DNA of 64,000 nucleotides. Source: Microbacterium sp. SS28 (GTDB taxonomy: Bacteria; Actinomycetota; Actinomycetes; Actinomycetales; Microbacteriaceae). The stretch covers positions 930,001 to 994,000 of the forward strand of contig NZ_JAKWJP010000001.1 in assembly GCF_022761035.1 (NCBI RefSeq). The letters run 5' to 3'. The notes beneath the pieces were generated by a model, which was not told the DNA's origin, searched no databases, and saw only the letters and a list, made by a program, of their open reading frames with translations. This document shows positions 1 to 9,159 of this stretch, piece by piece; position 1 is the first letter of the stretch, and each line of letters starts with the position of its first letter. The position numbers were made by a program, and so were the translations under genes.

Positions 1-425
1 GTCGAGGCGTAGCCGTGCTCGTCGAGCCACTCCCGCGCCTCGGGCCACCGGTCCTCGGGACGGTCGCCGAGGGTCAGGAGCGCCTCTTTGCAGCCGAGCT
101 CCTGGCCCGCGCGGACGACGCGCAGGATCTGCTCGTCGGACATGAACAGCGGTGCGCGCTTGAGCCTCAGCTGACCCGGGGTGTCGACGAAGACGCAGTA
201 GTGGCAGCGGTCGCGGCACAGGGTCGTGAGCGGCACGAACACCTTGCGCGAATACGTGATGACGCCGGGGCGTCCCGCGGCCTCGAGGCCTTCGTCGCGC
301 AGCGCGCCGGCGCGCGCGAGCAGGCGATCGAGATCATCGCCGCGGGAACCCAGCAGCAGCTCGATCTCGTCGATCGTGAGGGCGGGTGCGGGTGCGGAGA
401 CGACGGACATGGAAGACGACGGCAT
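1..425 (-). CDS. fbiC: FbiC / CofG, F420 precursor synthase (5' part only)
   Basis: N-terminal ~141 codons of the radical-SAM enzyme that makes the deazaflavin core (FO) of coenzyme F420; the rest lies beyond the left edge of the window. Reading the minus strand, a CX3CX2C cluster motif (CRDRCHYC) sits near residue 76, preceded by [16 protein letters not shown] and followed by [17 protein letters not shown], all typical of the CofG half of FbiC. Actinobacterial FbiC is normally a fused CofG-CofH protein of about 850 residues; whether CofH follows cannot be seen. The first ATG is at 425 and a second in-frame ATG at 410. It lies 14 bp after the aminotransferase stop, so it is probably co-transcribed with the pyrimidine genes. 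Confidence 0.9.
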   Translation of the reverse strand, partial: MPSSSMSVVSAPAPALTIDEIELLLGSRGDDLDRLLARAGALRDEGLEAAGRPGVITYSRKVFVPLTTLCRDRCHYCVFVDTPGQLRLKRAPLFMSDEQILRVVRAGQELGCKEALLTLGDRPEDRWPEAREWLDEHGYAS

Positions 426-439
426 GACGACTGCCGCGG

Positions 440-1768
440 TCAGAGCGCCGCGGCGAACGCTTCGTCATAGATCGCGAGAGCCTGCCCGACCTCGTCGTCG
501 GTGACGACGCACGGCGGGACGACGTGGATCCGGTTGTCGGCGACGAACGGCAGCAGGCCGCGCGAGACGAGCTCGGCCTTGAGCTTGCCGATGGACGCGG
601 CGGCGAGCGGTTCGTGCGTGTCGCGGTCGGCGACGAGTTCGAGCGCCCAGAAGACGCCTTCGCCGCGCACTTCGCCGATCGCGGCGTGCTTCTCGGCGAG
701 CGCGACCAGACCCGGCCCGATCGCCTCGGCGCCCACGCGCCGCGCGTTCTCGACGATGCCCTCGGACTCCATCGCGTCCAGAGCTCCGACGATCGAGGCG
801 GCCGCGAGCGGGTGCCCGCTGTAGGTGAGCCCGCCCGGGAAGACGCGCTCGTCGAAGGTCGCCGCGATGGGGTCCGAGATGATGACTCCGCCGACCGGCA
901 CGTAGCCGGAGTTGACGCCCTTCGCGAACGTGATGAGGTCGGGCACGACGTCGTGGCCCTCGAAGGCGAACCAGCGACCTGTCCGTCCGAAGCCGGCCAT
1001 GACCTCGTCGAGGATCAGGAGGATCCCGTACTTGTCGGCGAGCGCCCGCACGCCCGCGAGGTATCCGGGCGGCGGGATCAGGACGCCCGCCGTGCCCGGG
1101 ATCGACTCGAGCAGGAGAGCCGCGATCGAGGCAGGCCCCTCCGACTGGATGACGCGCTCGAGGTGATGCAGGGCGCGGGCGCCCTCCTCCTCGGGGGTCG
1201 TCGCCCAGAACTCGGAGCGGTAGAGGTACGGGCCGAAGAAGTGCACGTGGCCGCGGGCGAACTCGTTCGGGATCCGGCGCCAGTCCCCCGTCGCGACGAT
1301 CGCCGCGCCGGTGTTGCCGTGGTACGAGCGATAGGTCGAGAGCACCTTGTCGCGGCCCGTGTGCAGGCGCGCCATCCGGATCGCGTTCTCGATCGCGTCG
1401 GCGCCGCCGTTCGTGAAGAAGACCTTCGAGAAGCCCTCCGGCGCCCGCGAAACGATGCGCTTCGCGGCCTCGCCGCGCGCGAGGTTCGCCGTCGCGGGCC
1501 CGATCGTCGCGAGCAGGTCGGCCTGGCGGTGGATCGCGTCGATGACGGCGGGATGCTGGTGCCCGATGTTGACGTTGACGAGCTGGCTCGAGAAGTCGAG
1601 GTAGCGACGGCCGGCGTGGTCCCAGACGACCGACCCCGAGCCGCCCGCGATGACGACGGGCGACAGCGCCCCCTGCGCCGACCAGGAGTGGAACACGTGG
1701 TCGTGATCCAGCTGCCGGGTGAGGTCGTCGAGGTCGGTGGTCGTCTCGCTCAAGGTCATGCCTGCCAT
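440..1768 (-). CDS. Class III PLP aminotransferase, probably beta-alanine/omega-amino acid
   Basis: 442 aa, full length for class III (omega) aminotransferases. Visible hallmarks are [15 protein letters not shown], whose Asp contacts the PLP ring nitrogen, and [15 protein letters not shown], whose Lys forms the Schiff base. The dihydropyrimidinase/beta-ureidopropionase pair upstream yields beta-alanine or beta-aminoisobutyrate, so the natural inference is transamination of these to malonate (or methylmalonate) semialdehyde. Substrate is inferred from context only; class III enzymes are hard to assign by sequence. ATGs at 1768 and 1759 are both possible and neither has a strong ribosome site. 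It sits after a hairpin (1820-1844) that may lower its expression relative to the ABC genes. Confidence 0.88.
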   Translation of the reverse strand: MAGMTLSETTTDLDDLTRQLDHDHVFHSWSAQGALSPVVIAGGSGSVVWDHAGRRYLDFSSQLVNVNIGHQHPAVIDAIHRQADLLATIGPATANLARGEAAKRIVSRAPEGFSKVFFTNGGADAIENAIRMARLHTGRDKVLSTYRSYHGNTGAAIVATGDWRRIPNEFARGHVHFFGPYLYRSEFWATTPEEEGARALHHLERVIQSEGPASIAALLLESIPGTAGVLIPPPGYLAGVRALADKYGILLILDEVMAGFGRTGRWFAFEGHDVVPDLITFAKGVNSGYVPVGGVIISDPIAATFDERVFPGGLTYSGHPLAAASIVGALDAMESEGIVENARRVGAEAIGPGLVALAEKHAAIGEVRGEGVFWALELVADRDTHEPLAAASIGKLKAELVSRGLLPFVADNRIHVVPPCVVTDDEVGQALAIYDEAFAAAL

Positions 1769-1819
1769 TCTCGCGCTTCAGAAGGTGCGCGGTCCCTCTT
1801 GCGACGGATTCGCCGCGAA

Positions 1820-1844
1820 CCGGCCGAGCGGAGGGCTCGGCCGG
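1820..1844 (-). terminator. GC-rich hairpin between ABC lipoprotein and aminotransferase genes
   Basis: Perfect 10-bp arms (CCGGCCGAGC / GCTCGGCCGG) around a 5-nt loop, 15 bp after the lipoprotein gene stop. No U-tract is seen, so it may be a partial terminator or an mRNA-stabilising 3' stem, as is common after genes for highly expressed binding proteins. Confidence 0.55.
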
Positions 1845-1859
1845 CGCGCGGCATCCGCC

Positions 1860-3035
1860 CTACTGACCGCCCTCGGTGAGGGTCACCTCGATCGGGGTGT
1901 ACGAGCCGGCGACGTCGACGCCCTCATCGGCGAGCTCGGCGAGCGCCTTCTCGATGTACTCGTTCGAGAACGCCGAGTCGGCGGGCTCCGCGGTGATGAG
2001 GTTGAGGCCGTCCTGGTTGACCGCGGCGAGCGCGCCCTTGACGGTCTTGTCCCACGCCGCCTGGTCGATGACGCCGAAGTCGGCGCCCGTCCAGATGAGC
2101 TTGTTGACCTCGTTCATCTGCCACTGCTGGTGCACGGGGCCGACCGGGAAGGCCGCCTCGGCGTTGGACGCGATGTCGTAGACGATGTCGGCCGCCTCTT
2201 CGGGGTTGTCCCGCGCGAACAGCCAGCCCTTCGTGATCGCCTTGAGGAAGCGCACGGCGGCGTCGGCGTAGGCCGGGTCATCCGCGAGACGCTGGGTGTC
2301 GGCCCAGATCGCGTCCTGCAGCATGGCGCCTTCCGTCTCCTCGTACGACACGACGTCGAAGTCCTCGGGCTGGTACAGCTCGCCCGTGTCGGGGTTGACG
2401 ACCTCGAGGATCTGCGCCCACTCGTTGTAGGTCATCGCCTCGGCGGCGTCGACGTCGCCGTCGAGGAGCGCGTTCATGCTGAAGTCCTGCGTCGTGATCG
2501 ACACGGTCGTCGAGTCGAGGCCCTCCGCAGCCATCGCCGCGAAGATCTCCCACTCGTTGCCGAAGCCCCACGAGCCGATGCGCTTGCCCTCGAAGTCGGC
2601 GACGCTCTCGACGCCGTCGCCCTTCCACGAGACCTGCAGCGTTCCGGACTTCTGGAACACCTGCGCGATGTCGGTCAGCTCGACGCCCGAGGCCTCGAGC
2701 GTGCCGAGCACCTTGGGCACCCACGCGATCGCGAAGTCGGCGTCGCCCGCGACGAGCGCGTCCTGCGGCACGATGTCGCCGCCCGACGGGATGATCTCGA
2801 CATCGTCGAAGCCCTCCTCCTCGAAGTAGCCCTTCTCCTGCGCGATGTAATAGCCCGCGAACTGGGCCTGCGGCAGCCACTGCAGCTGCAGCTTGATCGA
2901 GCTGAGGGGCTCGAAGTCGCCGTCGGCCGAGCCGGTCTCCTCCGGCGACCCGGAACCCGAGCACGCCGCGAGCGCAAGCGATGCGATGGCGACGGTGGAC
3001 GCGGCGATCAGGCCGCGACGAATGCTGTGTCTCAT
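1860..3035 (-). CDS. NMT1/THI5-type ABC transporter substrate-binding lipoprotein
   Basis: 391 aa. The N-terminus has RR, a hydrophobic stretch and a lipobox LAAC with Cys25, so it should be a membrane-anchored lipoprotein. The mature part begins KLQLQWLPQAQFAGYYIAQE, then GYFEEEG and a segment about the gift of a 'dark' binding pocket (SGGDIVPQDALVAGDADFAI), which is the NMT1/THI5 fold used for pyrimidine-like and other small ligands (HMP, N-formyl-AMP, riboflavin, sulfonates). With the dihydropyrimidinase genes, uptake of a pyrimidine, hydantoin or dihydropyrimidine is the best inference. The start ATG at 3035 follows an AAAGGAAC ribosome site. It is separated by 61 bp from the permease gene upstream. 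Confidence 0.88.
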   Translation of the reverse strand: MRHSIRRGLIAASTVAIASLALAACSGSGSPEETGSADGDFEPLSSIKLQLQWLPQAQFAGYYIAQEKGYFEEEGFDDVEIIPSGGDIVPQDALVAGDADFAIAWVPKVLGTLEASGVELTDIAQVFQKSGTLQVSWKGDGVESVADFEGKRIGSWGFGNEWEIFAAMAAEGLDSTTVSITTQDFSMNALLDGDVDAAEAMTYNEWAQILEVVNPDTGELYQPEDFDVVSYEETEGAMLQDAIWADTQRLADDPAYADAAVRFLKAITKGWLFARDNPEEAADIVYDIASNAEAAFPVGPVHQQWQMNEVNKLIWTGADFGVIDQAAWDKTVKGALAAVNQDGLNLITAEPADSAFSNEYIEKALAELADEGVDVAGSYTPIEVTLTEGGQ

Positions 3036-3096
3036 GCTGTTCCTTTCGGGATGGTGGTGCAGTGGCCTCCGACGCTCTCGGGGACCGGGTGCCGGG

Positions 3097-3939
3097 TCAG
3101 CCCGGCGTCCGCCTCGTGACGAGCCGCTCCAGGAGAGAGGTGACGAGGAAGAATGCGAGTCCGATGAGGATGCCGCCGAACACGTACGCCCACGCGAGAG
3201 CTGCCCGGCCGGACTTCGCGTAGGTCGCGATCGCGGTGCCCACGCCGTCGGCGGGACCTCCGAAGTACTCGGCGACGAGGGCCGAGATGACGGCGACGGA
3301 TGCCGCGATCCGCAGCCCCGTCATGAGATACGGCAGCGCCGTGGGCAGGGTCAGCGACCGGAACGTCTGAGCGCCCGTCGCGGCGGACGCGCGAAACAGG
3401 TCGCGGTGCACGGGCCGTGACTGCCGGAGGCCGCGCAGCACGTTGACGAAGACCGGGATGAAGGCCGCGATGGCGGCGACGGCCACGCGCCCGAACTGGC
3501 TCGACGCGCCGAACATCGTGTTGAGGATGGGGGTGATCGCCACGATGGGGACGACCGCGATCGCCGCGACGAGAGGTGCCAGCATCCCGTCGATCGGCTT
3601 GACGGAGGCCGCGAGCCCCGCGAGGACGATCGCGAGGAGCGACCCCGCGATGAGGCCGATGAGCGCGTTGGTCGCGGTGATCGCCATGTCGGCCGAGATG
3701 ATGTTCCACCGCAGCACGAACTCTTCGAGGATCGCGACGGGGCTCGGGAGCATGCGCGGCGCCGTGCCGGAGGCGACCCACGCCGTCCACGCGATGAGGC
3801 CGATGACGCCTACTCCGAGCGGCGCGACCCAGCGCAGCCATCCGGGCAGCGGGCGCTCGGACGAGCCGCCCGAAGCCCTCCCCCGCTGCCGAGCCTGTCC
3901 CGGTCCCCGAGCCTGACGAGGGGTCGCCTCCGCCGTCAT
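3097..3939 (-). CDS. ABC transporter permease (BPD family), second subunit
   Basis: 280 aa with about six hydrophobic segments. The EAA-type coupling loop is seen around SRPVHRDLFRASAATGAQTFRS, as in the SsuC/TauC/ThiX permease group that partners NMT1 proteins. Its ATG at 3939 overlaps the ATPase stop by 4 bp (ATGA), giving translational coupling. The first ~30 residues are an Arg/Gln/Gly-rich extension (TPRQARGPGQARQRGR) encoded by a copy of a dispersed GAGCCTG-type repeat, so the N-terminus is unlikely to be functionally constrained. Two different permease genes in one operon suggest a heterodimeric channel. Confidence 0.87.
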   Translation of the reverse strand: MTAEATPRQARGPGQARQRGRASGGSSERPLPGWLRWVAPLGVGVIGLIAWTAWVASGTAPRMLPSPVAILEEFVLRWNIISADMAITATNALIGLIAGSLLAIVLAGLAASVKPIDGMLAPLVAAIAVVPIVAITPILNTMFGASSQFGRVAVAAIAAFIPVFVNVLRGLRQSRPVHRDLFRASAATGAQTFRSLTLPTALPYLMTGLRIAASVAVISALVAEYFGGPADGVGTAIATYAKSGRAALAWAYVFGGILIGLAFFLVTSLLERLVTRRTPG

Positions 3940-4772
3940 CGCTCGTTCGCCCTCTCGACGGGCGTGCCGTGCAGCGCTTCGCGCACCGCCGTGACGCGCT
4001 CGAAGAACTCGGGCGACTCGCGCAGCGCGTCTCCGCGCACGGGGCCCAGCCCCGTCGTGAGGATGTCGGTGATGCGCCCCGGCCGGGGACTCATCACGAC
4101 GACGCGGTCCGACAGGAAGACGGCCTCAGGAATCGAGTGCGTCACGAACACGACAGCGGCGCCCGTCTCGCCCGCGATGCGCGTGAGCTCACCCTGCAGG
4201 TACTCGCGGGTCATCTCGTCGAGGGCGCCGAAGGGCTCGTCCATGAGCAGCAGGCGGGGACGGGATGCCAGTGCCCGCGCGATAGCGACGCGCTGCTGCA
4301 TTCCGCCGGAGAGCTGATCGGGGTAGCGGTCGGCGAACTCGGTGAGCCCGACGAGCTCGACGAGTTCGCGCACGCGCTCCGCGCGCTCGACCTTGCCCGA
4401 GCCTGCGAGCTCGAGCGGCAGCGCGATGTTGGCGGCGACGGTGCGCCAGGGCAGCAGTCCCGACTGCTGGAACGCGATGCCGTAGTCCTGGTCGAGCCGC
4501 GCCTTGCGGGCCGGCTTGCCGAAGATCTCGAGCGAGCCCGACGTCGACTCGTCGAGGTCGGCGATGAGCCGCAGGAGCGTCGACTTGCCGCAGCCGGACG
4601 GCCCGATGAGCGACACGAACTCGCCCGCCGCGACCTCGAGCGCGACGTCCGTCAGGGCGACGACATCGCCCTCCTTCGTCGAGAAGACCTTGCCGACGCC
4701 GGTCGCGCGGACCGCCTGCGCCGCGGGGGCGGAGCCGGGGGCCGACTCCTGAGATCGAGCCGGAACGGTCAT
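3936..4772 (-). CDS. ABC transporter ATP-binding protein (SsuB/TauB/ThiZ type)
   Basis: 278 aa. Walker A (SLIGPSGCGKST), the signature LSGGMQQRVAIARAL, Walker B (LLLMDEPFGALDE) and the H-loop (VFVTHSIPEAVFLSDR) are all intact. It energises the importer made with the two flanking permeases and the lipoprotein at 1860-3035. Both ends overlap the neighbouring permease genes by 4 bp, so the three genes form a tightly coupled unit. The family normally works with NMT1/SsuA-like binding proteins, in line with the context. Confidence 0.92.
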   Translation of the reverse strand: MTVPARSQESAPGSAPAAQAVRATGVGKVFSTKEGDVVALTDVALEVAAGEFVSLIGPSGCGKSTLLRLIADLDESTSGSLEIFGKPARKARLDQDYGIAFQQSGLLPWRTVAANIALPLELAGSGKVERAERVRELVELVGLTEFADRYPDQLSGGMQQRVAIARALASRPRLLLMDEPFGALDEMTREYLQGELTRIAGETGAAVVFVTHSIPEAVFLSDRVVVMSPRPGRITDILTTGLGPVRGDALRESPEFFERVTAVREALHGTPVERANER

Positions 4773-5740
4773 GCGGTGTCCTCACCTCTGCGGTAGTTCT
4801 GAAAGACGAGGCCGAGGATCGCGATGGATCCGGCCGCGACGAGACCGAGCAGGATCGTGCCGAACGTCGGCCCCCAGGGCGCTGCGGGGTCGCTCGAGGC
4901 CTGTCCCGCGAGCTGGATGAGCATGCGGCCGATGCCGCCGCGCATGCCGATCGACACCTCGGCGACGACGGCGCCCACGACGGCGCTCGCGGCGGCGAGC
5001 CGGAGGGCCGGGAGCAGGTGCGGCACGGCCGCCGGCAGACGCAGCCGGAAGAGCGTCGGCCAGTAGCCCGCGGCGTACGTCCGCATGAGGTCGAGATGGA
5101 TGCGGTCGGGGGCGGCGAGCCCGCGCAGCATCCCGATCGCGACCGGGAAGAAGGCGAGGTAGGACGCGATGATCGCGACCGAGAGCCACTGCGGCCAGGG
5201 CGCGACATCGCGGTCGATCTGATTGCCGATCGCGTTGACGACGGGCGCGAAGGCGATGAGGGGCACGGTCTGGCTCACGACGATCCACGGCAGCAGGCCC
5301 CATTCGGCGAGCTGCCAGCGCTGCATGACGACGCCGAGCACGGCCCCGACGGCGACGCCCATGACCCAGCCGACGGCCGCGATGCCGAGCGTCACGAGGC
5401 CCGCGCCGAGGACCGTGACCCACAGCGCGGGCGTGTCGCCGCCGCTCGTCGGCGCGAAGAGGCGCGCGCCCATGTCCCACACGTGGGGCATCGCGCGGTC
5501 GTGCGTGCGGGGCAGGATCATGACGCCCGACCCCGTCTCGCCCGTCGCGAACACGACGAACCCCTCGGCGGGGCCGAGCAGCTTGTACAGCTCCCACAGG
5601 GCGACGACGGCCGCGACGCCGATGATGCCCCACACGAGGCCCATCCGCGGCCGGCGGCCCGACCGGCGGGCACGCGCGGGCAGGATCGCCTCGGCGATGG
5701 GCGTCTCCGATGCGGACGCCTGGCCGGGCGGTGCCGTCAC
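4769..5740 (-). CDS. ABC transporter permease (BPD family), first subunit
   Basis: 323 aa from a GTG at 5740 that overlaps the LLM gene stop (GTGA). The same frame stays open far upstream, but only the part beginning VTAPPGQASASET is protein-like, so the overlap start is chosen. There is one N-terminal membrane segment (GLVWGIIGVAAVVALWELY), then a periplasmic-like loop of about 60 residues containing ATGETGSGVMILPRTHD, then a standard six-helix BPD permease core. The coupling loop lies near RIHLDLMRTYAAGYWPTLFR. The longer N-terminal domain distinguishes it from the second permease at 3097-3939. Confidence 0.85.
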   Translation of the reverse strand: MTAPPGQASASETPIAEAILPARARRSGRRPRMGLVWGIIGVAAVVALWELYKLLGPAEGFVVFATGETGSGVMILPRTHDRAMPHVWDMGARLFAPTSGGDTPALWVTVLGAGLVTLGIAAVGWVMGVAVGAVLGVVMQRWQLAEWGLLPWIVVSQTVPLIAFAPVVNAIGNQIDRDVAPWPQWLSVAIIASYLAFFPVAIGMLRGLAAPDRIHLDLMRTYAAGYWPTLFRLRLPAAVPHLLPALRLAAASAVVGAVVAEVSIGMRGGIGRMLIQLAGQASSDPAAPWGPTFGTILLGLVAAGSIAILGLVFQNYRRGEDTA

Positions 5741-6753
5741 GACTTCGCCGTGACGTGCTCGGAGATCGCCGGGATGACGCGTTCGCCGTACACCCGGAGG
5801 GTCTCCTCCTTGTTGTCGTGCTGCAGGTAGCCCGCGAACTGCGTCACGCCGAGCGCGCGCAGCTGCTCGAGCTTCGCGATGTGCTCGTCGGCGGTCCCGA
5901 GGATGCAGAAGCGGTCCACGATCTCGTCCGGCACGAAGTCCACGTGGTCGTTCTCGGCCCGACCGTGCGAGTTGTAGTCGTACCCCGTGCGCCCGGCGAT
6001 GTAGTCCGTCAGAGCATCTGGCACGGCGCCGTGGTGGCCGTACTTCGAGACGATGTCGGCGACGTGGTTGCCGACCATGCCCCCGAACCACCGGCACTGA
6101 TCGCGCATGTGATCCCAGTCGGTGCCGATGTACATGGGCGCGGCGACGCAGAAGGCGAGCGAGTCGGGGTCGCGGCCGACGTTCGCCGCGGCATCCCGGA
6201 CCGTCTTGATCATCCACGCCGCGATGTCGACGTCCGCGAGCTGAAGGATGAAGCCGTCGCCCACCTCGCCCGCGAGCTTCAGCGCGAGCGGACCGTAGGC
6301 GGCGACCCACACCTCGAGCGACGATCCGCGGCTCCACGGGAACTGCAGTGTCGCGCCGTTGTAGTCGACCGACCGCGAGTTGCCGAGTTCGCGGATGACG
6401 TGGATCGCCTCGCGCAGCTCGAGCAGCGACGCGGGTTTGCCGTTCGTGACGCGCACGGCCGAGTCTCCGCGGCCGATGCCGCAGATGGTGCGGTTGCCGT
6501 ACATCTCGTTGAGCGTCGCGAAGACGGATGCCGTGACGGTCCAGTCGCGCGTCGAGGGGTTCGTCACGAACGGGCCGACCGTCACGCGGTTCGTCTCGGC
6601 GAGGATCGCGGAGTAGATGACGTACGGCTCCTGCCACAGCAGGTGCGAGTCGAACGTCCACACGTGGCTGAAGCCGTGCGCCTCGGCGAGCTTCGCGAGC
6701 TGCACGGTGCGCGCCGCGGGCGGATTGGTCTGCAGGACGACGCCGAAGTCCAC
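5737..6753 (-). CDS. LLM-class F420-dependent oxidoreductase (CPS_4043-like family)
   Basis: 338 aa luciferase-like monooxygenase fold. It starts VDFGVVLQTNPPAARTV and contains AEAHGFSHVWTFDSH, RVTVGPFVTNP, ICGIGRGDSAVRV and VWVAAYGPLALKLAGEVGDG, a pattern I recognise from the family named as an F420-dependent LLM oxidoreductase found beside dihydropyrimidinase genes. The gene lies inside the pyrimidine operon, with cofE and fbiC at its two ends, so use of F420 is well supported by context. The reaction is unknown: reduction of uracil/thymine by F420H2 is one inference; a RutA-like oxygenase is an alternative. GTG start at 6753 has GGAGGAG six bases before it. Confidence 0.82.
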   Translation of the reverse strand: MDFGVVLQTNPPAARTVQLAKLAEAHGFSHVWTFDSHLLWQEPYVIYSAILAETNRVTVGPFVTNPSTRDWTVTASVFATLNEMYGNRTICGIGRGDSAVRVTNGKPASLLELREAIHVIRELGNSRSVDYNGATLQFPWSRGSSLEVWVAAYGPLALKLAGEVGDGFILQLADVDIAAWMIKTVRDAAANVGRDPDSLAFCVAAPMYIGTDWDHMRDQCRWFGGMVGNHVADIVSKYGHHGAVPDALTDYIAGRTGYDYNSHGRAENDHVDFVPDEIVDRFCILGTADEHIAKLEQLRALGVTQFAGYLQHDNKEETLRVYGERVIPAISEHVTAKS

Positions 6754-6772
6754 TCTTAGCTCCTCCCCGGGA

Positions 6773-6849
6773 TCATGTCCCGAAGTCTTCCTTGCATGTC
6801 CCGGACTCGGTCGCTTGCGACCGCCGGAGACGACGAACTCTGGGACATG
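6773..6849. repeat. Three-copy CATGTCCC element with central hairpin
   Basis: In the 101-bp gap between the dihydropyrimidinase and LLM genes the word CATGTCCC followed by a GA/GG-rich AGTC-like tail occurs twice in direct order (6774, 6795) and once inverted (ending 6849). Between them lies a perfect hairpin, CGGTCGC-TT-GCGACCG (6808-6823). The outer arms CATGTCCC/GGGACATG could close a larger stem. It may be an intergenic REP-like element, an operator cluster or an mRNA processing stem. Confidence 0.5.
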
Positions 6850-6854
6850 AGCGG

Positions 6855-8297
6855 CTACACCAGGTACTGCGACAGGCCGCGCTTGAGGTAGCGACCGTCG
6901 CCCTTCGACCCGAGGTACTCGCCGCCGTCGACGATGACCTTGCCCCGTGACAGGACGGTGTCGACGTGACCGTCGATCTCATAGCCCTCCCACGCGGAGT
7001 GGTCCATGTTCATGTGGTGGGTCTTGCCTTCGCCGAACCCGATCGAGGTGTGCCCGTTCGGGTCGTAGACCACGACGTCGCCGTCGGCGCCGGGCTGGAT
7101 GACGCCCTTGCGGCCGTAGAGCCCGAACATGCGCGCGGGCGTCGTGCTCGTGAGCTCGACCCACCGCTCGAGCGTGATCTTGCCCGTCACGACGCCCTGG
7201 TACATGAGGTCCATGCGGTGCTCGACCGAGCCGATGCCGTTCGGGATCGCGCGGAAGTCGGCGAGGCCGAGGTCCTTCTGGCCCTTCATGCAGAAGGGGC
7301 AGTGGTCGGTCGAGACCATCTGGATGTCGTTCGTCCGCAGCGCCTGCCACATGTGGTGCTGGTGGCCCTCGCCACGGCTGCGCAGCGGCGTCGAGCACAC
7401 CCACTTGGCGCCCTCGAACTGCCCCCACTCGTCGCTGAACGCGCCGAGCTGCTCTTCGAGCGACAGGTACAGGTACTGCGGGCACGTCTCGCCGAAGACG
7501 TTCCAGCCCTGGTCGCGTGCCCACGCGAGCTGCTCGACGGCCTGCTTCGCCGACACGTGCACGACGTACAGCGGGGCGCCGGTGAGGTTGGCGAGCATGA
7601 TCGCGCGATGCGTCGCCTCCTCCTCCATCTGCCACGCACGCGCGATGCCGTGGTAGTACGGCGCCTTCTTGCCGGCCTCGGCGAGCTGCGCCGCGAGCAC
7701 GTCGATCGCGGGGCCGTTCTCGGCGTGCATCATCGTGAGCAGGCCCGTCTCGGCGGACTTCTGCATCGCCTTGAGGATCTGCGCGTCATCCGAGTAGAAG
7801 ACGCCCGGATAGGCCATGAAGAGCTTGAAGCTCGTCACACCCTCGTCGATGAGCGAGTCCATCGCGAGCAGCGAGTCGTCGTCGACGCCGCCCACGATCT
7901 GGTGGAAGCCGTAGTCGATCGCGCAGTTGCCGCGCGCCTTCTCGTGCCACGCCGCGAGGCCGTCCTGCACGCGCTCGCCGTAGCGCTGCACCGCGAAGTC
8001 GATGATCGAGGTCGTGCCGCCCCACGCCGCGGCGCGGGTGCCGGTCTCGAACGTGTCGGAGGCGTTCGTGCCGCCGAACGGCAGCTCCATGTGCGTGTGC
8101 GCGTCGATGCCGCCCGGGATGACGTACTTGCCGGTGGCGTCGATGACGCGGTCGACGGATGCCGCGACATCCGTCCCCAGAAGCTGCGAGCCGGGCGCCA
8201 GGACGCCGACGATCGTCTCGCCGTCGATCAGGACGTCGGCTTCGCCGCGGCCCGTCGCCGAGACGACGGTCCCGCCCGTGATGAGTGTGGTTGCCAT
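6855..8297 (-). CDS. hydA: Dihydropyrimidinase (hydantoinase), cyclic amidohydrolase
   Basis: 480 aa, normal length. The enzyme opens the ring of 5,6-dihydrouracil/dihydrothymine (or hydantoins) to N-carbamoyl-beta-amino acids in the cytosol. The binuclear zinc site is visible: GIDAHTHMEL gives His67 and His69, and GVTSFKLFMAYPG gives the lysine (about 158) that is carboxylated in this family. Further ligands fit HAENG and the C-terminal STDHCPF motif. ATG at 8297 has GGGGAG about nine bases upstream. It follows the beta-ureidopropionase gene by 13 bp, so the two successive pathway steps are co-expressed. Confidence 0.95.
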   Translation of the reverse strand: MATTLITGGTVVSATGRGEADVLIDGETIVGVLAPGSQLLGTDVAASVDRVIDATGKYVIPGGIDAHTHMELPFGGTNASDTFETGTRAAAWGGTTSIIDFAVQRYGERVQDGLAAWHEKARGNCAIDYGFHQIVGGVDDDSLLAMDSLIDEGVTSFKLFMAYPGVFYSDDAQILKAMQKSAETGLLTMMHAENGPAIDVLAAQLAEAGKKAPYYHGIARAWQMEEEATHRAIMLANLTGAPLYVVHVSAKQAVEQLAWARDQGWNVFGETCPQYLYLSLEEQLGAFSDEWGQFEGAKWVCSTPLRSRGEGHQHHMWQALRTNDIQMVSTDHCPFCMKGQKDLGLADFRAIPNGIGSVEHRMDLMYQGVVTGKITLERWVELTSTTPARMFGLYGRKGVIQPGADGDVVVYDPNGHTSIGFGEGKTHHMNMDHSAWEGYEIDGHVDTVLSRGKVIVDGGEYLGSKGDGRYLKRGLSQYLV

Positions 8298-8310
8298 GTC
8301 GTCGCTCCCC

Positions 8311-9159
8311 TTACGGCTTCGCGATCCGCGTGTAGGAGTCGGGCCGGCGGTCGCGGTAGAACTGCCAGTCGTCGCGCATCTCGAGCACCATGTTCATGTC
8401 GAGGTCGCGCACGAGCAGCTCTTCGTGGTCACCCGAGCCCCGCTCGCCGACGAAGTTGCCGCGCGGGTCGATGACCTGGCTCGTGCCGTAGAAGTCGACG
8501 GCGAGGTCGCCGTACTCGTTGTCCTCGCGGCCGACGCGGTTGGGCTGCAGGACGAAGTAGCCGTTGGCGACGGCCGCGGCCGGACCTTCGACCTCCCACA
8601 GGCGATTCGAGAGGCCGGGCTTCGTGGCGTTCGGGTTGAAGACGATGTGCGCGTCGTTCAGGCCGAGCTCGCGCCACCCTTCGGGGAAGTGCCGGTCGTA
8701 GCAGATGTACATGCCGACGCGGCCGACGGCCGTCTCGAAGACGGGGTAGCCGAGGTTGCCCGGGCGGAAGTAGAACTTCTCCCAGAACCGGTCGAGGTGG
8801 GGAAGGTGGTGCTTGCGGTACTTGCCGAGGATCGTGCCGTCGGCGTCGACCAGGACGGCGGTGTTGTAATACACCCCGGTCTCGGCCTCCTCGTAGATCG
8901 GGAGCACCGTCACGAGCCCCAGCTCCTTCGCGAGCGCCGCGAACCGCTGCACGATGGGTCCCTCCGCCGACTCGGCGTAGCGGTAGTACTTCTTGTCCTG
9001 CGTGATGCCGAAGTAGGGGCCGTAGAACAGCTCCTGGAAGCTGATGACCTGCGCGCCCTGGGCTGCGGCATCCCGCGCGAACTGCTCGTGCCGATCGAGC
9101 ATGGACTCCTTGTCACCGGTCCACGTCGTCTGCGAGATCGCCGCTCGAACAACAGCCAT
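8311..9159 (-). CDS. Beta-ureidopropionase-like nitrilase-family hydrolase
   Basis: 282 aa nitrilase superfamily carbamoyl-amide hydrolase; it should release ammonia and CO2 from N-carbamoyl-beta-alanine to give beta-alanine. The Glu-Lys-Cys triad is present: Glu43 (ISFQELFYGPYF), Lys116 (GKYRKHHLPH) and Cys153 (MYICYDRHFPEG). The frame extends upstream to 9324, but the ATG at 9159 has GGAGG six bases before it and starts the conserved MAVVRAAISQT, so it is preferred over ATG 9171 or longer starts. It is the first gene of the pyrimidine series; its promoter should lie in the divergent gap 9160-9380. Confidence 0.92.
   Translation of the reverse strand: MAVVRAAISQTTWTGDKESMLDRHEQFARDAAAQGAQVISFQELFYGPYFGITQDKKYYRYAESAEGPIVQRFAALAKELGLVTVLPIYEEAETGVYYNTAVLVDADGTILGKYRKHHLPHLDRFWEKFYFRPGNLGYPVFETAVGRVGMYICYDRHFPEGWRELGLNDAHIVFNPNATKPGLSNRLWEVEGPAAAVANGYFVLQPNRVGREDNEYGDLAVDFYGTSQVIDPRGNFVGERGSGDHEELLVRDLDMNMVLEMRDDWQFYRDRRPDSYTRIAKP

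Noticed and set aside
524..1879. Long plus-strand open frame opposite the aminotransferase
   Set aside because: Arg/Asp-rich mirror of a well-supported gene; no domain or ribosome site. Such antisense frames are common in GC-rich DNA.
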